Origin: an uncultured Christensenellaceae bacterium
GTDB taxonomy: Bacteria > Bacillota > Clostridia > Christensenellales > UBA3700
NCBI GenBank assembly: GCA_910587685.1
Contig: CAJUMY010000004.1
Location: 71,361 to 135,360, forward strand
Direction of reading: 5' to 3'
Length of the DNA: 64,000 bases
The notes beneath the pieces were generated by a model. That model did not search any database. It was not told the origin of the DNA and worked only from the letters and a program-made list of their open reading frames with translations. Positions 7,459 through 15,874 of the stretch are shown one piece after another (positions within the stretch are counted from its first letter, which is position 1; each line of letters begins with the position of its first letter). The position numbers were made by a program, and so were the translations under genes.

Positions 7459-8892
7459 ATGGACGTACTTGAAAGAGCAGCGGAAGTTGAAAGCAAAATG
7501 TCGGGATCAGAAGACGTGATAAGACTCGATTTTAAGATAGCGGGCAAAAGCGCCGTCATATTCTATATAGACGCGATGATAGACAAGATGGCGTTCGAGA
7601 TTGGCGTTATGAAGCCGCTCAAAGGTATCGAAGAAATCTCGATGCCTTATGAAAAGAGTTTCAATAGGGTCGTGACTTCGTCGATGCCTATATACGTAGA
7701 GGATTTCGAAAAGGCGATAGAAAAGTTGGCGTCGTCCGATATGATGATGCTGGTTGAGGGAAGCGACGACTCGTATATAATATCTCTTCGCTCCTTTGCG
7801 ATGAGAGTGCCGAACGAACCTCCGAGGGAGACGGTCCTAAAGGGTCCGAGAGAAGGATTCGTAGAAGATATCAAGACGAATATGACTCTCATAAGGCGAA
7901 GATTGAAAACGCCTGATTTGGCATTTGAAAATATGACCGCCGGCAAATATACAAAAACGCCGATATCGATATGTTATATAAAGGGTATCGCGGAAGAAAA
8001 GGTCGTCGAAGAGGTCAAGAGCAGGATAAAAGAAATAAACACGGACGGCATACTCGATTCGTCGTACGTTGCAAGATATATAGAAGAGAGGAAGTATTCG
8101 ATATTCAACGAAGTGGGTTCAGTTGAAAAGCCCGACGTTCTCACCGGAAAACTTCTCGAAGGACGAGTCGGCGTACTGGTAGACGGCTCGCCGATAGTTC
8201 TCACGGTTCCGCTAGTATTTTTAGAGCAGTTCCAATCGGCGGAAGACTACTACGTCAAGAGCTTCAGAGCGACGTTCACGAGACTCGTGAGGATATTCGC
8301 ATTCTTCCTTGCGATACTTCTGCCCGCGGGTTACGTAGCGCTTCAGGAGTTTCAATATCAGGTATTCCCGCTCAAGGTGCTTGCGTCGCTCATGAATACG
8401 ATATTCGGAGTACCGCTGCCGCCGACGCTCGAGATGATATTCGTACTGCTCATTTTCGAAATACTCAACGAAGCGGCGATACGAATGCCGAAGCATATCG
8501 GAACGTCTCTTTCCGTGGTCGGAGCGATAGTTCTCGGAGAAGCCGCGGTAAGCGCAGGACTCCTTTCGACGCCCACGATACTCGTCGTCGCGCTCTCATC
8601 TATCGGAATGTACACCGTTCCCGACGAAGCGGATTCTTCGAGTATTCTCAGAATGTCGTTCGTGATAGTTTCGGGAGTTCTCGGACTTTACGGTCTCGTC
8701 ATATCGTGCGTTGCGCTTGTAGCGTATCTTGTCAGCATTAAAGGATTCGGAACGTCGTATCTTGCGCCTTTCTCTCCTTCGCTGCCCGCCGATATTAAGG
8801 ATACCTTCATAATGCAGAACGAGCTCGATATGAAAAAACGCCCGTACACTATACCGACTAATAACAGAACGAGGAAAAGGAATAATGGATAA
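7459..8892 (+). CDS. gerA: spore germination receptor subunit A (GerA family)
   Basis: The 477-residue protein has the GerAA/GerBA/GerKA layout. A soluble N-terminal region of about 260 residues contains the family hallmark GPREGFVEDIKTN (about 129-141) followed by RRRLKTPDL. A membrane domain with several hydrophobic helices (about 275-435) follows, then a conserved C-terminal segment (APFSPSLPADIKDT). With subunits B and C it forms a germinant-sensing complex in the spore inner membrane. The start is set by AAGGAG at 7447-7452. The stop overlaps gerB by 8 bases. At 477 residues it is close to the usual 470-500. The germinant cannot be predicted. Confidence 0.93.
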   Translation: MDVLERAAEVESKMSGSEDVIRLDFKIAGKSAVIFYIDAMIDKMAFEIGVMKPLKGIEEISMPYEKSFNRVVTSSMPIYVEDFEKAIEKLASSDMMMLVEGSDDSYIISLRSFAMRVPNEPPRETVLKGPREGFVEDIKTNMTLIRRRLKTPDLAFENMTAGKYTKTPISICYIKGIAEEKVVEEVKSRIKEINTDGILDSSYVARYIEERKYSIFNEVGSVEKPDVLTGKLLEGRVGVLVDGSPIVLTVPLVFLEQFQSAEDYYVKSFRATFTRLVRIFAFFLAILLPAGYVALQEFQYQVFPLKVLASLMNTIFGVPLPPTLEMIFVLLIFEILNEAAIRMPKHIGTSLSVVGAIVLGEAAVSAGLLSTPTILVVALSSIGMYTVPDEADSSSILRMSFVIVSGVLGLYGLVISCVALVAYLVSIKGFGTSYLAPFSPSLPADIKDTFIMQNELDMKKRPYTIPTNNRTRKRNNG

Positions 8893-10099
8893 GAGTTTGT
8901 TTACGGTAGGAAAGAGTATATATAAAAGGCAGCTCGCCGTAATACTTTTCATAATATCGTTAAGTTACAAAATAGTCATGTTGCCGAAATATATGTCTAT
9001 AGCGGCGTCGAGAGACTCTGCGCTCGTCATGGTCGTCATGATGGCAATAGAGACCGTTATGTTCTTTTTGGTATATGCGACTATCACCCGCTCGTCGATA
9101 CTCGACGCGGGGTTCAACAAGTGGTTTTTGAAGGCGATGCTTGCGCTTCTTCTCTTCTCGAGCTCTATAAAACTCGTCGCGCTTCTTCCCGAAACGCTCG
9201 ACTATATCAGCTCCATACTTTTCGAAGAGGGCAAGTGGTTCTTCATCATAGTGTCGCTCCTCCCGGTGATAGGATATATAGCGTATAAGGGAATGAATAC
9301 CATTGCAAGACTCAGCGAGATAATAATATGGTTCGTTATTCTCGCTATCGCTTTTACCGTGCTGTTTATGAAGGTCAATCTTGATTTTGCCAATCTATTC
9401 CCGATACTCGACGACGGCGTAGAGCCGTTAGGTAATGCGATAGACAAGCATTTTTTGTGGTTCGGCGACTTTACGCCGCTCCTCATAGTGCGGCTTGCTA
9501 GGGAGGATAAAACGCGATTTGAGCGTGCATATCCGCCGCTTTCGATGATACTTCTCGATTTTGCCGTCATAGGATTCTTCGTCGCGTTCATCGCTATATA
9601 CGGGAACGTCGCGTCGTATATCGATCACGCCTTTTCAAATATCGGCGTTTATAACAAAATATCCGATATGCTGGGAGGCGTCGATTTCCCTATCATAATA
9701 GTTTGGCTCATGATGTCGATAATCAAGCTCTCGTTTCTTCTTTATACGGTGACGGAGTGTACGGCTGGCATAATTAAGGAAAAAATGAGCGATAAGGGAA
9801 AACTTATCATCGTAACGGCGGCTCTTGTTATAGTTTCGCTTATCCTGATATTCGCCATCGACAATATCGACACGTCTTACGAATTCGCGACTAGCGATAT
9901 AAGATACTTCGTTATGGCTAGCGAATATTTAGTGCCGTTGATAGCGTTCATAGCTACGGCGGTCAAGTCCAAAAAGAGCAAGGAAGAAGTAAGCGATAAC
10001 AGCGGTCGCAAGAACGAAATAGCCGTACGACAAAATTTCGAAATAGCAGAAGTATTGAAAGAACCTGCGTTCGGAGGTAAAAATGAAGAAAATAATTAA
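8885..10099 (+). CDS. gerB: spore germination permease subunit B (GerB family)
   Basis: The 404-residue protein is almost entirely hydrophobic, with about ten predicted membrane helices. It belongs to the spore-specific branch of the amino acid-polyamine-organocation superfamily. Helix 1 starts in KRQLAVILFIISLSYKIVML and the charged C-terminal tail is cytosolic. Family members bind the germinant in the membrane domain. The gene overlaps gerA by 8 and gerC by 17 bases, so the three subunits are made together. AGGAAAAGGA lies before the ATG inside the end of gerA. The C-terminal extension of about 45 residues is longer than usual and low in complexity. Confidence 0.92.
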   Translation: MDKSLFTVGKSIYKRQLAVILFIISLSYKIVMLPKYMSIAASRDSALVMVVMMAIETVMFFLVYATITRSSILDAGFNKWFLKAMLALLLFSSSIKLVALLPETLDYISSILFEEGKWFFIIVSLLPVIGYIAYKGMNTIARLSEIIIWFVILAIAFTVLFMKVNLDFANLFPILDDGVEPLGNAIDKHFLWFGDFTPLLIVRLAREDKTRFERAYPPLSMILLDFAVIGFFVAFIAIYGNVASYIDHAFSNIGVYNKISDMLGGVDFPIIIVWLMMSIIKLSFLLYTVTECTAGIIKEKMSDKGKLIIVTAALVIVSLILIFAIDNIDTSYEFATSDIRYFVMASEYLVPLIAFIATAVKSKKSKEEVSDNSGRKNEIAVRQNFEIAEVLKEPAFGGKNEENN

Positions 10100-11219
10100 A
10101 AACAAATGGATACTTTTCGTCATACTCATTGTGGCGTTCGTTGTGCTCGATTTGCAGGTCAAGAACGCGCCGCTGGCGAACAGGGGCATAGTGCTCGGGA
10201 TAGGAGTCGACCGCGACGGCAGGGAGTATTCGGTAACAGCTGAGTTTTTATCGCCGTCTAACGGGGGCGTTCAGAATTATCAGAAGAATACAATGCTTCT
10301 CACTGAAAAGGGAAAGACGCTCGACGAAGCGTTCGAAAAGATGAATAAGACTCTCGGAATAAGAGTGTCGCTCAAGCATACCGTCCTTATCGTGCTCGGA
10401 GAAGATATAATGAAAGAGGGCGATTACGCGCCGCTTATCAATCTTCTTGAAGGCAATTCGGTATTTGACGATACGCCGATAGTGGGAGTGCGGGGCAAAG
10501 CGCAGGAGATATTCAACGCAAAGCCGCCGATGTATACTACCGTATCGTATAGAATATCGGAGACGCTGAGAAGTCCCGATATCGAGGCGGGGGTCATCAT
10601 AACGAACGTCAAAGATTTTTTTAGGATGATAACTTGCGAATGCGAGACGGCGTGCATACCGCTCGTCGACGTGATAGAGGGCGGAGCTAGCGAAACCGAC
10701 AACGACGGCAATAAGGTGGAGACCGACAGCATAGAGCTCGGCGAGATAGCGGTTCTCAAAAGGTCGGGGCTCAAACTCGTGCTCAATAACGGCGAAAGCG
10801 ACGGACTCAGTTACGTGATATCGAATGTCAACGAGGGTAATATATTCATAGAAAGAGACGGAGACAGACCGCCATTTGACGTCATTATCGTCGATACCGT
10901 GAGCTCGAAGAAGTTTGATAAAAAGACGAAGACCTATACCGTAGACGTTAAGATGTGGGTCAGAGAAGGCAACAGTATGGAGACTGATATTACCGACAGC
11001 AGCGTAAAGATCACGGAGAGCATGAAGAAGGCCGTTGGAGAGACCGTAGCAAAAGAGATAATGCAGTGTTTCGAGACGTGCAAAGCAAAGCAGGCTGACG
11101 TTTTCGATATAGCCGGAGTACTTTATAAGTCGATGGGGAAAAAGTACAAGGATACCTTCGGCGACAACTATCTTGAAAATATCAATTTTAACGTCAACGT
11201 AAAGATAATCGTAAAATGA
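10083..11219 (+). CDS. gerC: spore germination receptor subunit C (GerC family), lacking a lipobox
   Basis: The 378-residue protein has the Ger(x)C domains. An N-terminal NRGIVLGIGVDRDG (about 33-46) corresponds to the family's DxAIVxGIGID strand, and a C-terminal alpha/beta domain ends in INFNVNVKIIV. GerC proteins are normally lipoproteins, cleaved before a Cys near residue 20. Here the N-terminal hydrophobic segment (about 8-23, WILFVILIVAFVVLDL) is not followed by any Cys; the first Cys is near residue 180. The protein is therefore more likely held by an uncleaved signal anchor. GGAGG at 10073-10077 fixes the start. A terminator lies about 155 bases downstream. Confidence 0.9.
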   Translation: MKKIIKNKWILFVILIVAFVVLDLQVKNAPLANRGIVLGIGVDRDGREYSVTAEFLSPSNGGVQNYQKNTMLLTEKGKTLDEAFEKMNKTLGIRVSLKHTVLIVLGEDIMKEGDYAPLINLLEGNSVFDDTPIVGVRGKAQEIFNAKPPMYTTVSYRISETLRSPDIEAGVIITNVKDFFRMITCECETACIPLVDVIEGGASETDNDGNKVETDSIELGEIAVLKRSGLKLVLNNGESDGLSYVISNVNEGNIFIERDGDRPPFDVIIVDTVSSKKFDKKTKTYTVDVKMWVREGNSMETDITDSSVKITESMKKAVGETVAKEIMQCFETCKAKQADVFDIAGVLYKSMGKKYKDTFGDNYLENINFNVNVKIIVK

Positions 11220-11375
11220 GCGGACATATAATATACTTTTGATTATATTTGCGGATAAAAAACGCGTTTTGAAATCTCTGCTCATCGACAGTATTTAAGT
11301 ATATTGATAATATAGAAAGATCGTTTCGTATCTAGACTAATATGATAGCGGTCGACAGTTTTGTTTTTGATAGAT

Positions 11376-11404
11376 ATGCCGAGGTCAGACCTCGGCATTT
11401 TTAT
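11376..11404 (+). terminator. terminator of the gerABC operon
   Basis: ATGCCGAGGT (11376-11385) pairs with ACCTCGGCAT (11389-11398), then TTTTTA. Confidence 0.88.
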
Positions 11405-11492
11405 GATGATTTTAGAAGCTGCCGATAATATAAGCGGCGATAAGGCGTCATAACCGTTTTTCACGCGCATAAAATAGTATGCGAGGTGAAGA

Positions 11493-11771
11493 ATGGAAGA
11501 CATTGAAAAGAACGTGCTCAAAAAGCATACGGTTACCGTTAAATATCAGGAGAGCGTTACGCTCAGCGCAGTAAAGAACGTGATATCTTTCGACGAAAAA
11601 GAGATCACCGCGCAGCTTGCCGACGAAAACGTCACTCTCGAAGGAGAAAAATTCAATATCGAAAAGCTCGATACCGATAACGGAGAACTGATAGTTACAG
11701 GCGTGTTGAAACAGCTGAGATATTCCAAAGGTAAAGAAAAGAGATCTTTTCTCAAAAAGGTATTTAAGTAA
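11493..11771 (+). CDS. yabP: YabP family sporulation protein
   Basis: The 92-residue protein matches the small YabP/YqfC beta-rich fold: a repeated hydrophobic strand pattern with VKNVISFDEKEITAQL, VTLEGEKFNIEKLDTDNGELIVTG and a basic C-terminus. YabP is made in the mother cell and is needed for spore coat/cortex assembly. YqfC is a paralogue with the same domain, but the gene directly downstream is YabQ-like, which favours YabP. The yabQ start codon follows the stop with no gap. Confidence 0.85.
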   Translation: MEDIEKNVLKKHTVTVKYQESVTLSAVKNVISFDEKEITAQLADENVTLEGEKFNIEKLDTDNGELIVTGVLKQLRYSKGKEKRSFLKKVFK

Positions 11772-12137
11772 GTGATCTTCAACGATGCTTTGAGCGCCGC
11801 GCTTGCTTTTCTCATACTACTTGCGTGCGGAGTATTTGCGGGACTCATATACGATCTTTCATATATCGCGAGAAGTATCGCGCAAAACGCCGCGATACGC
11901 TTTCTTGTCGACTTCTTTTATGTTATAATAGCGGGGATAACGTTTCTTATCGGCATAATTATCGCTGATAAAGGGCGTATCGAATACTATTATATTCTTG
12001 CAGAAGCGATCGGTATAGCTATCGGAGCGATTCCGAAAAGATTCATTAAAAAGAAGATCCCGAAGCTCGTCGAAAGTCATATTCGGCGTAAAGATAAGAT
12101 CAAGACGAGCAAATTTTACCGAAAGCTCACGAAGTGA
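11772..12137 (+). CDS. yabQ: spore cortex biosynthesis protein YabQ
   Basis: The 121-residue membrane protein has three hydrophobic segments (about 7-27, 43-61 and 70-87) and a basic C-terminal tail rich in Lys and Arg. The LLACGVFAGLIYDL motif in the first helix is typical of YabQ. It starts with GTG immediately after the yabP stop. YabQ localises to the outer forespore membrane and is required for cortex formation. In most Clostridia and Bacilli the next genes are divIC and an S1-domain gene; here ppx follows 6 bases later instead. Confidence 0.85.
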   Translation: MIFNDALSAALAFLILLACGVFAGLIYDLSYIARSIAQNAAIRFLVDFFYVIIAGITFLIGIIIADKGRIEYYYILAEAIGIAIGAIPKRFIKKKIPKLVESHIRRKDKIKTSKFYRKLTK

Positions 12138-12143
12138 GGCGAC

Positions 12144-13025
12144 ATGCACGCAATTATCGACGTAGGAAGCAATTCCGTTAGATTGATGTTGGGAAGCGGA
12201 GAAAGAACGCTTTCAAAAAGCATTGCGACGACAAGACTCGGAGAGGGTCTTGCTGTTACCGGCAGGCTCAGCGAAAAGAGGATAGCCGATACTCTCGAGG
12301 CGATAAATATTTTTATCGATAAAGCAGTTAGTTTCGGAGTCTCTTTGGAAAACGTCTTTATCTTTGCGACGGAGAGCGTTCGCTCGGCGTCTAACGGCGG
12401 CGATTTTGCTAGCGCGGTTTACGAGTTGTCCGGAATAAAGATAGACGTCGTTGGCGGAGAGCTTGAAGCCAAACTCGGTTTTAACGGCGCGTATAGCGGC
12501 GGAGCGGTTGCGGCTGTCGTAGATATAGGCGGCGCAAGCACGGAGATAACGGTCGGAGACGCCGACGGGATAATCTATTCTTGCTCTAGACCTATAGGGT
12601 GCGTGAGGATAAGGGATAGATGCGGCGAGGACGAGGGCGCGATAACGGAATATGTAGACGACGTTATTTCATCGTACGGAGATATTCCGAACGTCTATAG
12701 GGCGGTATTCGTAGCAGGCACGGCGTCTACGGTCGCTATGATGTGTCTTGAAGAAGACGTGTACGATGCGTCCAAAGTTCAGGATCTGTACGTTACGAAG
12801 GACAGGCTCTGCGAGCTGACGGCTATCGTCAAGAATACGCCGCTAAGTATTAGAAGTAATATAAAAGGGCTTCCCGAGAAGAGGAGCGATATTATTTACG
12901 GCGGTATGGCGCTCGTAAAGGCAATACTCGAAAGACTCGGTCTCGACGGTTTTTATTTCAGCGACAGAGACAATCTCGAGGGATATCGCGATCATATCAG
13001 GAAAGAGGGCAGACTGAAAGACTAA
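12144..13025 (+). CDS. ppx: Ppx/GppA family exopolyphosphatase-like phosphatase
   Basis: The 293-residue protein has the ASKHA-type actin-like fold. The N-terminal phosphate motif is IIDVGSNSVRLML (4-16), and a second phosphate loop is VVDIGGASTEIT (about 124-135). FATESVRSA (about 75-83) is the usual ATxAxR strand. At 293 residues it is the short form without the C-terminal HD-like domain of E. coli Ppx. It may hydrolyse polyphosphate or (p)ppGpp. It is probably co-transcribed with yabP and yabQ; a SD-like GTGAGG lies before the ATG. Confidence 0.88.
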   Translation: MHAIIDVGSNSVRLMLGSGERTLSKSIATTRLGEGLAVTGRLSEKRIADTLEAINIFIDKAVSFGVSLENVFIFATESVRSASNGGDFASAVYELSGIKIDVVGGELEAKLGFNGAYSGGAVAAVVDIGGASTEITVGDADGIIYSCSRPIGCVRIRDRCGEDEGAITEYVDDVISSYGDIPNVYRAVFVAGTASTVAMMCLEEDVYDASKVQDLYVTKDRLCELTAIVKNTPLSIRSNIKGLPEKRSDIIYGGMALVKAILERLGLDGFYFSDRDNLEGYRDHIRKEGRLKD

Positions 13026-13175
13026 AGCGAAGAAAATGATTCGTGTTATCCATTATTTCGACTGATTTAAGAATAAATTATATATTGTTGAATATAATTA
13101 AATATACAAAAAACCGATAAGTTACGCCGTTTTTTAAGTTTTTTTATGATTTTGACAAATTGTTGCCGAAAATCA

Positions 13176-13204
13176 TTGACAAAACTATAATTATAGGATA
13201 GAAT
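13176..13204 (+). promoter_or_regulatory. sigma-A promoter of the tRNA pair
   Basis: TTGACA (13176-13181), 17 bases, TAGAAT (13199-13204); about 18 bases before the first tRNA. The same hexamers drive tRNA-Arg at 4613-4641. Confidence 0.9.
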
Positions 13205-13222
13205 AACTAAGCATTTAGATGT

Positions 13223-13299
<77 letters not shown>

Positions 13300-13303
13300 T
13301 TTT

Positions 13304-13380
13304 GGCGGCGTAGCTTAGTTGGTTAGAGCGGCCGGTTCATACCCGGCAGGTCATTGGTTCGACTCCGATCGCCGCTACCA
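13304..13380 (+). tRNA. tRNA-Met (CAT), elongator type
   Basis: The 77-nt cloverleaf has acceptor GGCGGCG/CGCCGCT, a GCCGG-TTCATAC-CCGGC anticodon arm, and encoded CCA. Normal first base pair, unlike the initiator four bases upstream. A CAT anticodon could also be tRNA-Ile2 after lysidine modification, but the body resembles elongator tRNA-Met. Confidence 0.92.
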
Positions 13381-13389
13381 CAAAAATCA

Positions 13390-13419
13390 ACCCGAAACTT
13401 AATGTTTCGGGTATTTTTA
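13390..13419 (+). terminator. terminator of the tRNA pair
   Basis: ACCCGAAAC (13390-13398) pairs with GTTTCGGGT (13404-13412), then ATTTTTAT. Confidence 0.9.
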
Positions 13420-13708
13420 TGCCTATTCAAAAAAGTTTTGAACGGAAGTACGCGACTGAGAGCAATTTTATTGCGGTAGGAGACAGTTTGATTGTATTTT
13501 TTTGTTGCTCTGATCATGACTTTTGATAAATCAAGGTTTTATATGTCCATAAATTTTTCGATCGTTTGTGATTTTTAAGATAAATTTATAAATTTAAGTT
13601 AATTTTCAACAAATTTTTTATTCGTTTTCAATAATTACAAAATTATTATAAAAACCCTATTAACAGCTAGGTGAAAATATGCTATTGTTTGATTAGGAGG
13701 AAAATTAT
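13420..13708. other. AT-rich leader region before the glycine-rich gene
   Basis: No gene seen. The last 150 bases are very AT-rich and presumably hold the promoter, but no convincing -35/-10 pair was found. Confidence 0.4.
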
Positions 13709-14113
13709 ATGGAAAACATTATGAAAAAATCAGTAGCAATCATAGCTTTAGCGGCTCTTATCATCGCGGTGACTTGTTGTTTTGCCTTTTCGCTTCCGTT
13801 AAATGCGGAGGAAAGCGTTGTTTGGGACAAGATAGAGATCGAGCCTTCGCAAGTAGGAGAGTCTTCGAATACTTATAATATTAATCTTTCCGAAATAAGA
13901 TCCGAATATAGATACGTCTATATTTACGTCGTAGGCGCAGGCGGAGCGGGCGGTAACGGTAAGAAGCAGGCTGTAGGCAACGGCGGCGGAATAATAAAAA
14001 ATGACGGAGCTGACGCCAATTACGGCGCGGGCGGCGGCGGAGCAGGTCACGCTGCGGCTAACGGAGGCAAGGGCGGAAACGGATATGTAGAAGTATTCGG
14101 CAGCAATATGTGA
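13709..14113 (+). CDS. secreted glycine-rich protein
   Basis: The 134-residue protein has a Sec signal peptide (about residues 5-33, ending SLPLNAEE) and a short mature region. After a beta-like segment (YIYVVGAGGAGG) it becomes very rich in Gly, Ala and Asn with GGGGAGHAAANGGKGGNG, closing with YVEVFGS. Such glycine-rich domains, where YVEV is the last strand, occur at the surface of bacterial adhesins and phage tail proteins. It is far shorter than most of these, so it may be a trimmed copy. AGGAGG at 13696-13701 supports the ATG at 13709; the ATG at 13721 is the alternative. Function unknown. Confidence 0.7.
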   Translation: MENIMKKSVAIIALAALIIAVTCCFAFSLPLNAEESVVWDKIEIEPSQVGESSNTYNINLSEIRSEYRYVYIYVVGAGGAGGNGKKQAVGNGGGIIKNDGADANYGAGGGGAGHAAANGGKGGNGYVEVFGSNM

Positions 14114-14165
14114 TAAGAAGCGGCAAAGAATTTAGTTTTCATCACAGAATATTACGGTCATAGAC

Positions 14166-14196
14166 AAGGGACGGCAAATTGCCGTCCCTTATTTTC
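14166..14196 (+). terminator. terminator of the glycine-rich gene
   Basis: AAGGGACGGC (14166-14175) pairs with GCCGTCCCTT (14181-14190), then ATTTTCAT. Confidence 0.85.
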
Positions 14197-14208
14197 ATAG
14201 TTTTCGCA

Positions 14209-14640
14209 TTAAGGCGTCTTTTGAAAGAGATGCCGTTTTCGGTATTCCGTCGGCGTTACGCCTTGAATTTTTTTGAACGTATTCATAAAGTAGTATTGAT
14301 TGGAAAATCCGCACCTAGCCGCGATCTCCTCTATCGGCGCCGTTCCGAAAGATAAAAGACGAGAGGCTTCGGTTATACGCTTTTTATCACGTATTGCTGA
14401 GGCGTTGTCATGGAAATTGGTTTTGAAGAGCCGTATCAGATGCTGTTGAGATATGCCGAAGCGGCTCGCAAGATCGGATAATGCGTCGGGAGAGGCGTAA
14501 TTTTTTTCCACGTAATCGAGTATCGTAACGAATAGCGGATGATACGCGTATGAAAGTTCGCTGTCGAAGTTTGGCTTTCAATATGCAATATAGTCATCGA
14601 TAACGCGCTCGTATCAAATATACCGCCATATATATCGGAG
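14209..14640 (-). pseudogene. AraC-family regulator remnant (DNA-binding domain only)
   Basis: The intact part (14209-14511, 100 residues from a GTG) is a two-helix-turn-helix AraC domain: SDLASRFGISQQHLIRLFK and then IEEIAARCGFSNQYYFMNTFKK with PTEYRKRH. The same frame continues upstream as FDSELSYAYHPLFVTILDYV, which fits the linker of AraC proteins, but runs into TGA near 14578. Upstream sequence in another frame (ALSMTILHIES) could be the preceding piece. The whole N-terminal sensing domain is missing. It is probably a decayed regulator, though the isolated DNA-binding domain might still be made. Confidence 0.65.
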
Positions 14641-14663
14641 TATATAATATTATATGATTTTAC

Positions 14664-14692
14664 TTGACACGCCCTATAGTATATGTTAAAAT
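14664..14692 (+). promoter_or_regulatory. sigma-A promoter of the polyamine leader RNA
   Basis: TTGACA (14664-14669), 17 bases, TAAAAT (14687-14692); expected start near 14699. Confidence 0.85.
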
Positions 14693-14698
14693 TCACTC

Positions 14699-15068
14699 GT
14701 ATGGGAAAGTGATTTGATCAGACTGGCCATGCAAATATTCTACGACCTGCCCGAAAGGGTTCAAGGCATACGGACAGCCGAGGTCAACTGCCGATTGGCG
14801 GAGCGTAAGCGTCTGCCTGTTGATTGAGTTAAAAGCTCAAATTTTATAAGTTGGTTCCTTTATAACCGGAGCGCTCGACGCGCCATAACTTGTGAAACGG
14901 TCAATATGAGTAGTAAAAGTAAGAGATATTTGCTATATAGACTCTGAGATGAATCGGTCTCCTATGCGAGAAACTGACGTCTTTCGCCGCCTTAGGCAGA
15001 AGCGTCGTGATTTGTCGAATTATGATATTGTCCTTTTCAAGTAACGGCTAGAGCCGTTACTTTTTTTT
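14699..15068 (+). ncRNA. unidentified structured RNA / leader of the polyamine operon, about 370 nt
   Basis: The interval between a strong promoter and an intrinsic terminator lacks any good ORF but is rich in paired segments. I see a GACCT...AGGTC helix (about 14741-14785) enclosing a CCC-GAAA-GGG tetraloop hairpin, a GGCGGA...TCTGCC hairpin closed by a GTAA tetraloop (about 14797-14817), TTGAG/CTCAA, GGTT/AACC, GAGA/TCTC and a GACG-x-CTT...AAG-x-CGTC helix enclosing GCCTTAGGC (about 14967-15008). GNRA-type loops suggest tertiary folding. It does not match the riboswitch, RNase P, tmRNA, SRP or T-box core motifs that I know. It may be a speD leader that terminates or reads through, or a stand-alone RNA. 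Confidence 0.6.
15041..15068 (+). terminator. terminator at the end of the leader RNA, just before speD
   Basis: GTAACGGC (15041-15048) pairs with GCCGTTAC (15053-15060), followed by eight T. Only 32 bases separate the T tract from the speD start, a typical attenuator position. Confidence 0.92.
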
Positions 15069-15100
15069 CGCCGAGAGGCGGTATGCGGAGGAATATCTAT

Positions 15101-15862
15101 ATGGAACAGAAGCTGAAACTGTACGGATTCAATAACTTGACTAAGGCGTTGAGTTTTAATATTTACGACGTGTGTTACGCAAAGACTGCCAGAGAACAGC
15201 ATGATTACGTAACGTATATCAACGAGCAGTATAACTCCGAGAGACTTACGAATATTCTTCTCAATCTTACCGATATGATAGGCGCGAAGGTGCTCAATAT
15301 ATCTTCGCAGGATTACGAACCGCAGGGGGCGTCGGTGACGCTGCTCCTTGCCGAAGAGCATATGATACCGGTCCAGGGAGAGACCACTCTCGCGCATCTC
15401 GATAAGAGTCACGTTACGGTGCATACTTATCCCGAGTATCACCCCGAGACCTGTCTTGCGACGTTCAGAGTCGATATAGACGTTGCTACGTGCGGAGAGA
15501 TAACGCCGCTTTCAACGCTTGACTATCTCATCGGTTCTTTCGATTCCGATATCATTACCATGGACTATAGGATCAGGGGCTTTACCCGCGATCTTTCGGG
15601 AAAGAAACTCTTTCTCGATCATAAGATCAAGTCTATACAGGACTTTATCGACGAGAAAACGCTCGCGAAATACGACGCCGTCGATATCAACGTATACGAT
15701 ACAAATCTCTTCCATACGAAGATGCTCATAAAAGAGATAGACCTTCAGAACTATCTTTTCAAGTCCGACGTATACGAGCTTTCGCCGAAGACGAGACTCG
15801 ATATTACCGACAGCTTACGCCGTGAGATGATAGAGATATTCAGCGGAAGGAATATCTTCTAG
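15101..15862 (+). CDS. speD: S-adenosylmethionine decarboxylase proenzyme, E. coli type
   Basis: The 253-residue protein is collinear with proteobacterial SpeD: KLKLYGFNNLTKALSF at the N-terminus, SQDYEPQGASVT, the self-cleavage site LAHLDKSHVTVHTYPE with Ser103 expected to become the pyruvoyl group, and a C-terminal NLFHTKML block. It makes decarboxylated SAM, the aminopropyl donor for spermidine synthase. The ATG at 15101 is preferred over 15083 because GGAGG at 15086-15090 sits 10 bases ahead and homology begins there. The long proteobacterial-like form differs from the short SpeH form common in Bacillota. It is the first gene of a polyamine operon behind a structured leader. Confidence 0.95.
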   Translation: MEQKLKLYGFNNLTKALSFNIYDVCYAKTAREQHDYVTYINEQYNSERLTNILLNLTDMIGAKVLNISSQDYEPQGASVTLLLAEEHMIPVQGETTLAHLDKSHVTVHTYPEYHPETCLATFRVDIDVATCGEITPLSTLDYLIGSFDSDIITMDYRIRGFTRDLSGKKLFLDHKIKSIQDFIDEKTLAKYDAVDINVYDTNLFHTKMLIKEIDLQNYLFKSDVYELSPKTRLDITDSLRREMIEIFSGRNIF

Positions 15863-15874
15863 ACGGAGGGGAGA

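Noticed and set aside
14699..15068. RNase P RNA, tmRNA, SRP RNA or group I/II intron as identity of the structured RNA
   Set aside because: Core sequences such as GAGGAAAGTCC, the SRP loop, the tmRNA ends, group I P7 and group II domain V were looked for and not seen.
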